Assembly: GCA_047608145.1 (NCBI GenBank)
Contig: JASGDC010000041.1
Coordinates: forward strand, 1-40,531
DNA: 40,531 nucleotides
From: JASGDC01 sp047608145
GTDB taxonomy: Bacteria; Actinomycetota; Actinomycetes; Actinomycetales; Micrococcaceae
Reading direction: 5' to 3'
Shown here: one piece after another, positions 7,567 through 14,796 of the stretch
How positions within the stretch are numbered: position 1 is the stretch's first letter
How the letters are laid out: every line of letters starts with the position of its first letter
Program-made: the position numbers and the translations under genes
Notes under the pieces: generated by a model
The model's input: only the letters and a program-made list of their open reading frames with translations
Told to the model about the DNA's origin: nothing
Database searches by the model: none

Positions 7567-8721
7567 TTATGAATGCTCCAATTCGATTTCCGGTTCATTA
7601 CCTAGTTCAATATCAACTTTGGCGCGTAGATAATCTTCGATTTCATCATCATGAATTTTTTGAATAACTTCATTTAAGAAGCCACGTACCACTAAACGGC
7701 GTGCAATTTCTTCTTCAATACCACGAGATTGCAGGTAGAAAAGGTGTTCGTCATCAAAACGGCCAGTAGTACTAGCGTGACCAGCCCCTTCGATTACTCC
7801 AGTTTCAATTTCTAGGTTAGGTACTGAATCAGCTCGCGCACCGTCGGTAAGAATTAAATTACGATTTAACTCGTAAGTGTCTGTGCCTTCAGCTTCTTTA
7901 CGAATAAGCACATCGCCTACCCAAACTGTGTGGGCGTCTTCTCCTTGTAATGCGCCTTTATACATGACATTTGATTTACAGTTAGTAGCTGTATGATCAA
8001 CAAAGCTACGGTGTTCTTGGTACTGTCCAGCATCAGCGAAGTACATACCGTACATTTCGATTTCACTACCTGGACCATCAAATACTGCAGAAGGTGTTAA
8101 CCTTACAAAGTCACCACCAAAAGTAATATTGATGTGTTTGTAGAATGCATCACGGCCTACTTTTGCTTGCTGTGCTGCAACATGTACGGATTCATCATCC
8201 CAATCTTGGATTGATACTAATGTTAGTTTTGCAGAATCTTCAACGATTGCTTCTACGTTACCTGCATACTTTGCTTTACCAGTATGGTTAAGTACTACAG
8301 TTGCTTTTGAGAATTTTCCAGCATGTACTACTACGTGACCAGCTTGTGGTTCGTTAACAAAATGATCTAAATCAATTTTGACGGTTTCGTTAAGTTCGGC
8401 ATTGTCTGGAATTTCAATTAAAATTGCTTGTTTGAAGGATTCCCATGCTTTTGCAGAAACTAGGTCTTCAGGCACAATTGCCTTACCAACTAACTCATGA
8501 CCCCGATTAACCAAACTTACTTTAGCTTCACCATTATATTTTGGCAATGCAACTGAAGAATTAAGCTTAGTGTCATGCTTATCTAAACCAGCGATACGCT
8601 TAAGTGGAGCAAATTTCCAATCTTCTTCGTTGCCTTTAATTTCTTTGAAGTCAGCACTGTTGTATGACTTGATGCGGTCCGCTCTAGAAGAATCTGGAAC
8701 GATGTCACCAAAACTTTGCAT
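7567..8721 (-). CDS. sufD: SufD, Fe-S cluster scaffold subunit
   Basis: SufD pairs with SufB and SufC in the scaffold complex. The 384-residue protein has the SufBD beta-helix core, with the family's DGARADSVPNLEIETG segment and the C-terminal RGIEEEIARRLVVRGFLNEV. The ATG shares one base with the sufB stop (TAATG). It is paralogous to the neighbouring SufB, whose corresponding C-terminal block is almost the same (LFYLQSRGIEEDEA). Confidence 0.96.
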   Translation of the reverse strand: MQSFGDIVPDSSRADRIKSYNSADFKEIKGNEEDWKFAPLKRIAGLDKHDTKLNSSVALPKYNGEAKVSLVNRGHELVGKAIVPEDLVSAKAWESFKQAILIEIPDNAELNETVKIDLDHFVNEPQAGHVVVHAGKFSKATVVLNHTGKAKYAGNVEAIVEDSAKLTLVSIQDWDDESVHVAAQQAKVGRDAFYKHINITFGGDFVRLTPSAVFDGPGSEIEMYGMYFADAGQYQEHRSFVDHTATNCKSNVMYKGALQGEDAHTVWVGDVLIRKEAEGTDTYELNRNLILTDGARADSVPNLEIETGVIEGAGHASTTGRFDDEHLFYLQSRGIEEEIARRLVVRGFLNEVIQKIHDDEIEDYLRAKVDIELGNEPEIELEHS

Positions 8722-10154
8722 TAACCAACAGCTCCTTCCATTTGTAGTTCAATCAATCGGTTTAGTTCTAGAGCATATTCCATCGGTAACTCACGAGAAA
8801 TTGGCTCAATGAAACCACGGACAATCATTGCCATTGCTTCATCTTCTTCAATACCACGAGATTGTAGATAGAATAACTGGTCTTCACTCACTTTAGACAC
8901 GGTAGCTTCGTGCCCCATAGTTACATCGTCTTCACGAATATCTACATAAGGATAAGTATCAGAACGCGAAATTTGATCAACAAGTAAAGCATCACAGCGT
9001 ACAGTATTTGCAGAGTGCTCGGCACCTTCACGGACTTGTACTAAGCCACGATACGATGAGCGTCCACCATTACGAGCTACTGATTTAGAAATAATCGAAG
9101 AGCTAGTATGTGGTGCAGTGTGAACCATCTTTGAACCTGTGTCTTGATGCTGTCCCTCACCTGCGAAAGCGATTGAAAGTGTCTCACCTTTTGCATGTGG
9201 ACCAGTTAAGTATACTGCAGGGTACTTCATAGTTACTTTTGAGCCGATGTTTCCATCAATCCATTCCATAGTTGCACCTTCTTCTGCAACTGCACGTTTA
9301 GTAACTAGGTTATATACGTTATTAGACCAGTTCTGGATTGTAGTATAACGAACACGGGCACCCTTTTTAACTACAATTTCAACTACTGCTGAATGCAATG
9401 AGTCAGATTTGTAAATAGGAGCTGTACAACCTTCAATGTAATGCACGTATGAATCTTCATCCGCAATAATCAAAGTACGCTCAAACTGCCCCATATTTTC
9501 GGTGTTAATACGGAAGTATGCCTGTAATGGAATCTCCACATGAACCCCCTTTGGTACATATACAAATGAACCACCAGACCATACTGCAGTATTAAGTGCT
9601 GCGAATTTGTTATCTCCAGGAGGAATAATCGTACCAAAGTACTCTTTGAATAGCTCTGGGTGTTCTTTTAAAGCAGTATCAGTATCAAGGAATACTACAC
9701 CTTGCTCTTCGAGATCTTCACGAATTTGGTGGTAAACCACTTCAGATTCATATTGAGCTGCTACCCCAGCTACTAGACGATTACGCTCTGCTTCAGGAAT
9801 ACCAAGTTTTTCATAAGTGTTACGAATTTCTTCTGGTAGTTCTTCCCAAGAGCCAGCCTGTTCTTCTGTAGAACGTACGAAATATTTAATATTATCGAAG
9901 TCAATATCTGAAAGGTCTGCGCCCCAGTTTGGCAATGGTTTCCGGTCGAAATACTTTAATGCTTTCTTACGGATATCCAGCATCCATTCGGGTTCTTCTT
10001 TTTTCTTAGAGATATCTTCTACGACTTTCTCAGATAAACCACGCTTAGCTTTTTCGCCAGCTTCATCTTTATCTGCCCAGCCATATTCATAATTACCGAT
10101 ACCTTCGAGTTCGGGGTTTAACTCCAAAATATCTGGAGCTTTATTTTCACTCAT
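8721..10154 (-). CDS. sufB: SufB, Fe-S cluster scaffold subunit
   Basis: The 477-residue length and the motifs are typical: GVHVEIPLQAYFRINTEN, IEGCTAPIY with the conserved Cys, RNGGRSSYRGLV, and HEATVSKVSEDQLFYLQSRG at the C-terminus. SufB is the main site of nascent cluster assembly. The start follows AAAGGAAAAA, and the gene lies 20 bases after sufR, so sufR-sufB-sufD and the genes below form one operon. Confidence 0.97.
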   Translation of the reverse strand: MSENKAPDILELNPELEGIGNYEYGWADKDEAGEKAKRGLSEKVVEDISKKKEEPEWMLDIRKKALKYFDRKPLPNWGADLSDIDFDNIKYFVRSTEEQAGSWEELPEEIRNTYEKLGIPEAERNRLVAGVAAQYESEVVYHQIREDLEEQGVVFLDTDTALKEHPELFKEYFGTIIPPGDNKFAALNTAVWSGGSFVYVPKGVHVEIPLQAYFRINTENMGQFERTLIIADEDSYVHYIEGCTAPIYKSDSLHSAVVEIVVKKGARVRYTTIQNWSNNVYNLVTKRAVAEEGATMEWIDGNIGSKVTMKYPAVYLTGPHAKGETLSIAFAGEGQHQDTGSKMVHTAPHTSSSIISKSVARNGGRSSYRGLVQVREGAEHSANTVRCDALLVDQISRSDTYPYVDIREDDVTMGHEATVSKVSEDQLFYLQSRGIEEDEAMAMIVRGFIEPISRELPMEYALELNRLIELQMEGAVG

Positions 10155-10173
10155 TTTTTCCTTTCAGCAATGA

Positions 10174-10833
10174 TTATGCTTCTGAACGGTCTAAAGGGAT
10201 GTGAGTCGTGCAAACATGTAACCCTTGAGCCAAAGTTGCTAATCGACGGACATCTACTTCAAGAATTTCACTAAACATATTAGTTTCTGTAATACAGAAT
10301 TCTGGAAATTCTGCTGCTAAACCTTGGATTGGGCAGTGTGCTTGGCACAGCTGTAAAGCTTGATGTCCACCAATATTTCTAAATAAAATACTGCTGGCAA
10401 AATCTAACTCAGTAAGAACTTCATCTAAAATTTTGGCACGTTGTTCGATTGTTTTCTTTTCTCCAGATTTTTTAGTATAAGCTCTTTGAATTAACTCTGT
10501 GCGTTCAAGTGCCATATCTTCAACAGCTTTATCCCCTATCACTTGGCGTAACTTAGCGATAGCCTGTTTTGAAATTTCTAGATAGTCATTACCTTTAATA
10601 TCTTGGGCTTTGGGCGTTAAAACGTAATGCCTTGCTGGTCGACCAGCACTTGAAGAAGAGGCAATCATTTTAACTTCAATGTCTCCAGCTTTTTCATAGT
10701 GCTCTAAGTGACGGCGTACCGCCGCTGGAGTTAGGTTTAGTTTTTTTCCAATTTGTGCAGCAGTACAAGGACTTTCATGGAGGATTAAATCAAAAACCTT
10801 CTCACGAGTCTTCATATTAGCTGTGGAATACAT
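10174..10833 (-). CDS. sufR: SufR-like Fe-S-sensing transcriptional regulator
   Basis: Residues about 10-75 form a winged helix-turn-helix (CTAAQIGKKLNLTPAAVRRHLEHY). The C-terminal half has four cysteines that fit an Fe-S ligand set, Cys163, Cys167, Cys180 and Cys208 (LCQAHCPIQG, FPEFC, VCTTHIP), as in SufR. Family members repress the suf operon when holding a cluster. There are two candidate ATGs (10833 and 10815) and neither has a good ribosome binding site. A TAAT-rich -10-like box just upstream of 10833 would fit a leaderless transcript. Confidence 0.9.
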   Translation of the reverse strand: MYSTANMKTREKVFDLILHESPCTAAQIGKKLNLTPAAVRRHLEHYEKAGDIEVKMIASSSSAGRPARHYVLTPKAQDIKGNDYLEISKQAIAKLRQVIGDKAVEDMALERTELIQRAYTKKSGEKKTIEQRAKILDEVLTELDFASSILFRNIGGHQALQLCQAHCPIQGLAAEFPEFCITETNMFSEILEVDVRRLATLAQGLHVCTTHIPLDRSEA

Positions 10834-10913
10834 AAGATAATTATGACTTAATTAACAATATTTTGCTAGTGGTAAATGCTTGTTAGTTCTAATTAAATTA
10901 CTTAAAACGATTG
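10834..10913 (-). promoter_or_regulatory. Likely suf operon promoter region
   Basis: The only intergenic DNA upstream of sufR is about 80 bases between it and the yoeB remnant. On the minus strand it has TTGTTA followed by a CATAATTAT box immediately before the sufR ATG. Expected autoregulation by SufR would act here. The exact boxes are uncertain. Confidence 0.35.
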
Positions 10914-11185
10914 CTAGTCGTAGTGATACTTACAACTAGCAATCTCAATAATACTTTCTTCTATAATTCGGTAAAATAAACGATGTTCAACATTTATCCT
11001 TCTAGAAAACCATCCTGAAAAATTATGTTTTAGAGCCTCAGGTTTACCGGTACCTTCGGTAGCACCGTTGCGTTGAATATCTTTAATAATCTGATTTATT
11101 CTTTTCAAAATTTTTTATCTTGCCGTTGCCAATTGATATAGTCATTCCAACTATTGCCTTGTGCTGCTTCCTTAATAAATCTCAA
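10914..11185 (-). pseudogene. yoeB: YoeB/Txe mRNA-interferase toxin, frameshifted, no antitoxin
   Basis: The downstream frame (10914-11108) has the YoeB C-terminal half: KRINQIIKD, GKPEALKHNFSGWFSRRI, EHRLFYR and the terminal CKYHYD. The N-terminal half (SWNDYINWQRQDKK) lies in another frame directly upstream. The two join if one base is restored in the A/T homopolymer near 11106-11118, which gives DKKILKRIN, the expected family sequence. YoeB cleaves mRNA at the ribosome and is normally held by YefM. No YefM gene is present: the reading frame starts next to the operator. The frame break makes the toxin inactive or possibly phase-variable. Confidence 0.8.
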
Positions 11186-11187
11186 AA

Positions 11188-11223
11188 TGTACAACGACTT
11201 GTACTTTTATGTTTAGTTGTACA
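11188..11223. promoter_or_regulatory. YefM-YoeB type operator (TGTACA repeats)
   Basis: TGTACA occurs at 11188-11193 and 11218-11223, with a one-mismatch copy TGTACT at 11200-11205. The first two have centres 12 bp apart. TGTACA hexamers with this spacing are the known core of the E. coli yefM-yoeB operator. It sits right upstream of the yoeB remnant although the antitoxin that would bind it is gone. Confidence 0.6.
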
Positions 11224-11301
11224 ATGATAAATCTTAATTGAAGTAAAATTATTATAATCATGTCACTAAAACAGTTGAGTATTCATGCACTAGCTATAAC
11301 C

Positions 11302-11331
11302 TTATTGTTAATGCTTAATACTATGTATAAT
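11302..11331 (+). promoter_or_regulatory. Putative promoter of the coiled-coil/lipase gene
   Basis: A perfect -10 box TATAAT at 11326-11331 lies about 50 bases before the start codon. TTATTG at 11302-11307 gives an 18-base spacer, and TTGTTA at 11305-11310 gives 15. Only the -10 box is strong. Confidence 0.5.
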
Positions 11332-11381
11332 TATGCACAGTTAGTTTTAGATAGCTGATAGAAGATAGCGGAAATACAATA

Positions 11382-13964
11382 ATGAGCACAGAATTTGAAC
11401 CTCAAAAACTGCCTGACATAATCAATGAATTGGTCATAGATTTAGATACGGATGCTCAATATTTTATTAAACAACTCAAAAGTAATACGGAAATTTTTAT
11501 TGAGATTTTGGCTGAAGAAGCCGAATTATTTGTCGGAAAAGCAAAGCAAGAATTAAGTAAAAGCTCTTCCCAACTAAATGCAATTATAAAATCACTGGTT
11601 AAAGTTTACCGTGCCTTAGGGCATGGAGTTAAAAACGAAGATCTGCAAAAAACAATTGGTTATTTTACTGAAGAAATTAAAGGGATTATCCAAGAGAATC
11701 GAGATATTAAAAGTATTACTCGTGAAAGTAAAATAAAGTTAAGTGAATACGATGGACAATATCTCGAATATCTTAAGCAATTAACCAAAGCTAATACTGA
11801 AATTGAAGACTTCATCCAAAATGCTAAGCATAATTATGAAAATAATCTTGAACTCTTGAAACAAAAGTTTTTGACCGAGTTACATATGCCCGAATTAGTT
11901 GCAACTCTTGAAGAATATGATGAACTTTCCCTACCTGCACATGAGAAAAAACTTACCAATGAAACTCGAAAAAATTATAATAAGAAAATTGCTAAGTTAA
12001 ATTCTGTTGCAAAAAATGACAATATCTTCACTGATGAGCAAAAAATCAAGTTAAATAAGATTAAAAAACAACTGCAACAAGAAGTAAAGCATTTTGAACT
12101 TGAAATAAAAGCTAGCAATGCGGACATACTTAACTTTTATCGTGAGGAATTGGCCAAATATCGAAATCAAATGGCTTCGACCTTTGGGGATAAAATATCA
12201 AGTTCTTATTCGGAAAAATCTAATAGTAGAATTACAGAAATTCCAGAGGAAACAGCTGTTAAATTAAAACAAGATTATGAAAAAGATCTTAAGAAAAAAT
12301 TAGATAAAATACTAGTTAACTTAGATAAACATTTAAAACTAAAGTTAAACAAAAAACTGAAAGAAATTGATAAGGAAAGCAAAAAGTTTTTTCCACAAAA
12401 ACGTAGAGATTTAGTCACTTCAAATATTGAAAAAATGGAAGAATACCGAGAAGCCGAATTACTTGGTATTTCAGCAGAATCAAACTTCACTTTTCAAAGT
12501 TTGCTTAACGGATTTACTAAAGAACTTAAAAGCGAACTTTATAAGATCTTGGAAGTTGAGCGTGAAGCTGAATTTAATAAGTTTATAAAGGAAACTAATA
12601 AAAGTCTTGAAGATAAATTATTGACTGAGCATCGCCTCGACCTTGTTGCTACTGGTAAAGCTGTGCTTAATGAAAATTTAAAGACTAATAAAAAATACCT
12701 CGACTATGAAAATAAAGTAGCGGATAAACTCCAAAAGCTTAATAAAACTCATGCAAAAGTTTTAGAAAAAACACATAAAGAACTACTAAAAATACTTACT
12801 GACGCTCAAAACGAAAACTATCAAAAACAATATAAAAAAGAATTTCGGAAGAGATCAAAACAACTAGATAAGAAGTTAAATAAAACCCTTAAAAAAGCTA
12901 GCGAAATGCAACTGGTTAATGAAGCTAGTGTGAAAGCTAAAATTACCGAATTGCTGAAAAAATCTGACAGTTTCGCAGAAGAGTTAAATGAAAAACTAGA
13001 CCATTATAAATGGCGTGCTAAAACTCAAGAACTAGAGGTGCCCCTTCCCCATAGTTATACCGATTTATGTAGAATCTTGAAAATAACACATGATATTGGT
13101 TCGACAAGGCTCATTCAAAAACTAACTACCGAGTCAGGTAGTTATCGTTGGATTATTTATATTCCAGGAGTACAGCACTTTAAGCTAAATGCCTACCACC
13201 CTAACGTACATAACATTCCAAATAGCGTCCGAGAGTTTTTAGCTAAGAATGAAACTGGTCATCGTGAAACTATCAAACAAGCAATAAAGGCTGCAGGTAT
13301 TGGTATTGGAGATGAAGTCTTATTGGTAGGACATAGTCTGGGTGGGATGAGTGCAATAAACTTGCTCAGTGATGATGATTTCATGCAGCGATATAAAACA
13401 GTGGGATTAATTACTTTTGGCTCACCTAATAAGCATAAGAAGCTACCAGAAACTACTCGGGTACCAATTTTAAGAATAGAGAATGCTAAGGATCCGATAC
13501 CTAAGTTTAGCAATCTGAAAAACGAGCAAACCAGAAAAATTCAAGATCGAGTCATAATACTCTATCCTCCATGCTCAGCAAAAGACAATAATAAACAAAC
13601 TAGTTTCATTGAGCCACATGATTTAAAGACATATATAAAAAGTGTCAAAAAACTTGATGAAGATAAAAACACTAATCATATTGACCAACGAAAATTAAAT
13701 ATAGTATTAAAAGATTTTATGAATTCTGCAGCCTATCACACTACTTTTTCATATAAACATGAACGGTCTACTGCGGTTATCCTTAACGAGATAAAAATAC
13801 GTAATGAAGTAAATGATTTCATTTCAATATTAAGACCAGAATATAACTTGAAGGGCGCAAAAGTACCATATAAATTAGTTAAACAGCGGTATCAAGCAAT
13901 AAGTAAACCTAGTCAAAAATATATTTTAGAATACCTTAATGTTTTGGGATCATATACAGTTTAA
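11382..13964 (+). CDS. Large coiled-coil protein with C-terminal lipase-like domain (860 aa)
   Basis: Residues about 1-550 are Lys/Glu/Leu-rich and look like long coiled coils, with no signal peptide or membrane segment. Residues about 585-780 form an alpha/beta hydrolase of lipase class 3 type: IIYIPGVQHF, nucleophile Ser652 in GHSLGG, FGSP near 680, a candidate Asp704 (NAKDPIP) and a candidate His746 (EPHDLK). A roughly 100-residue helical tail follows. The Walker-like, WXG or LXG features that would fix a secretion route are not evident. It is more A-rich than its neighbours and sits between a toxin remnant and an IS remnant, so acquisition is likely. It could be a phospholipase-type effector or toxin, or an intracellular lipase; this is inference. 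Confidence 0.75.
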   Translation: MSTEFEPQKLPDIINELVIDLDTDAQYFIKQLKSNTEIFIEILAEEAELFVGKAKQELSKSSSQLNAIIKSLVKVYRALGHGVKNEDLQKTIGYFTEEIKGIIQENRDIKSITRESKIKLSEYDGQYLEYLKQLTKANTEIEDFIQNAKHNYENNLELLKQKFLTELHMPELVATLEEYDELSLPAHEKKLTNETRKNYNKKIAKLNSVAKNDNIFTDEQKIKLNKIKKQLQQEVKHFELEIKASNADILNFYREELAKYRNQMASTFGDKISSSYSEKSNSRITEIPEETAVKLKQDYEKDLKKKLDKILVNLDKHLKLKLNKKLKEIDKESKKFFPQKRRDLVTSNIEKMEEYREAELLGISAESNFTFQSLLNGFTKELKSELYKILEVEREAEFNKFIKETNKSLEDKLLTEHRLDLVATGKAVLNENLKTNKKYLDYENKVADKLQKLNKTHAKVLEKTHKELLKILTDAQNENYQKQYKKEFRKRSKQLDKKLNKTLKKASEMQLVNEASVKAKITELLKKSDSFAEELNEKLDHYKWRAKTQELEVPLPHSYTDLCRILKITHDIGSTRLIQKLTTESGSYRWIIYIPGVQHFKLNAYHPNVHNIPNSVREFLAKNETGHRETIKQAIKAAGIGIGDEVLLVGHSLGGMSAINLLSDDDFMQRYKTVGLITFGSPNKHKKLPETTRVPILRIENAKDPIPKFSNLKNEQTRKIQDRVIILYPPCSAKDNNKQTSFIEPHDLKTYIKSVKKLDEDKNTNHIDQRKLNIVLKDFMNSAAYHTTFSYKHERSTAVILNEIKIRNEVNDFISILRPEYNLKGAKVPYKLVKQRYQAISKPSQKYILEYLNVLGSYTV

Positions 13965-14013
13965 ACACCCAGAAATTACAAAAAGTATTGTTGAAATTAT
14001 AAATGATAAATTG

Positions 14014-14299
14014 CAAATTCAATACTCCAATTGGGATATAATGGGCTAGTTGATGTCGGGTATGAGAAACAATTTACGTGTAGATCATGGCAAGCATGAA
14101 TACGCGCGTGGTAACTCACACATCAACGGTATTGAAGGATTCTGGGGTTACTCGAAAACAAGACTACTGAAATTTAAAGGCATCAAAAAAGACAAATTCT
14201 ACCTTCATTTGAAATGAATGTGAATTTCGCTTCAAGAGCAGAAAAGAAAATATGTATAAAATACTCTTAAAAAGAATCAGAGAAAACCCCTGTTCTAGT
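14014..14299 (+). pseudogene. Degraded IS1595-type transposase, C-terminal remnant
   Basis: Three frames together read YNGLVDVGYEKQF, then VDHGKHEYARGNSHINGIEGFWGYSKTR split over frames, KFKGIKKDKFYLHLK, and ECEFRFKSR followed by a helical end and a stop near 14298. These are the C-terminal features of an IS1595-family transposase, a different subtype from the copies at the window ends. Frameshifts lie near 14073 and 14214 (an extra T after LHLK). It cannot make an active enzyme. It directly abuts the clipped 3' end of the secreted-protein gene at 14322. Confidence 0.8.
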
Positions 14300-14321
14300 C
14301 AGGACCCTAAACTTAAAAGGA

Positions 14322-14597
14322 CTACCCAAAATAAGGATAACTCAAGACTGGTGCCCAAGCAGCAATAAGGATTCCAGGGCATGGATGTGTAGTTGAAGTA
14401 TTTGTTACTCGGACACTTCCTGTTGCTTGTTCAATATAGTAAGCCAAAATACCAGAATCAGCTATAGGGTCCGTAGAAGAAGTATAAGCAAGGACACTAA
14501 CAGTAACGGCAATTACCGGAGCAGTGAATAAAGTTCCTTTTGTAATGCTTCTGCGTGAAATACTTTCATTATTTGTGGGCTTCCCTAACTTATCCAT
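14322..14597 (-). CDS. Small Tat-like secreted protein, probably 3'-truncated
   Basis: The N-terminus has SRRSITKG followed by a hydrophobic stretch (TLFTAPVIAVTVSVLAY), the layout of a twin-arginine-type signal common in small actinobacterial secreted proteins. After it only about 55 residues remain, with no recognised domain. The end lies next to the IS remnant and the reading frame runs out within about 25 bases of it, so the original C-terminus was probably lost. The gene is divergent from tkt. Confidence 0.5.
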   Translation of the reverse strand: MDKLGKPTNNESISRRSITKGTLFTAPVIAVTVSVLAYTSSTDPIADSGILAYYIEQATGSVRVTNTSTTHPCPGILIAAWAPVLSYPYFG

Positions 14598-14634
14598 GAC
14601 TAACTCCTACTTGCCGTTATTTACGTAATTTGTG

Positions 14635-14660
14635 AATAATTAAATCAAAATTTAATTATT
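14635..14660. repeat. Perfect AT-rich palindrome in the tkt upstream region
   Basis: AATAATTAAAT at 14635-14645 pairs perfectly with ATTTAATTATT at 14650-14660 around a CAAA loop. It lies between divergent genes, about 140 bases upstream of tkt, and lacks a T-run. It may be a regulator binding site or weak structure. Confidence 0.5.
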
Positions 14661-14796
14661 GCAGTAGAAGTACCATTTTCAATTAAATATATAAATTAGC
14701 AAAGTTTAACTTAATGCTGTATTACTTCGCTATAAAGGGATAAGCTGGATATGTACAAAACTATAAAAATTCATTTATGAGGAGGGATTGCCCCCT

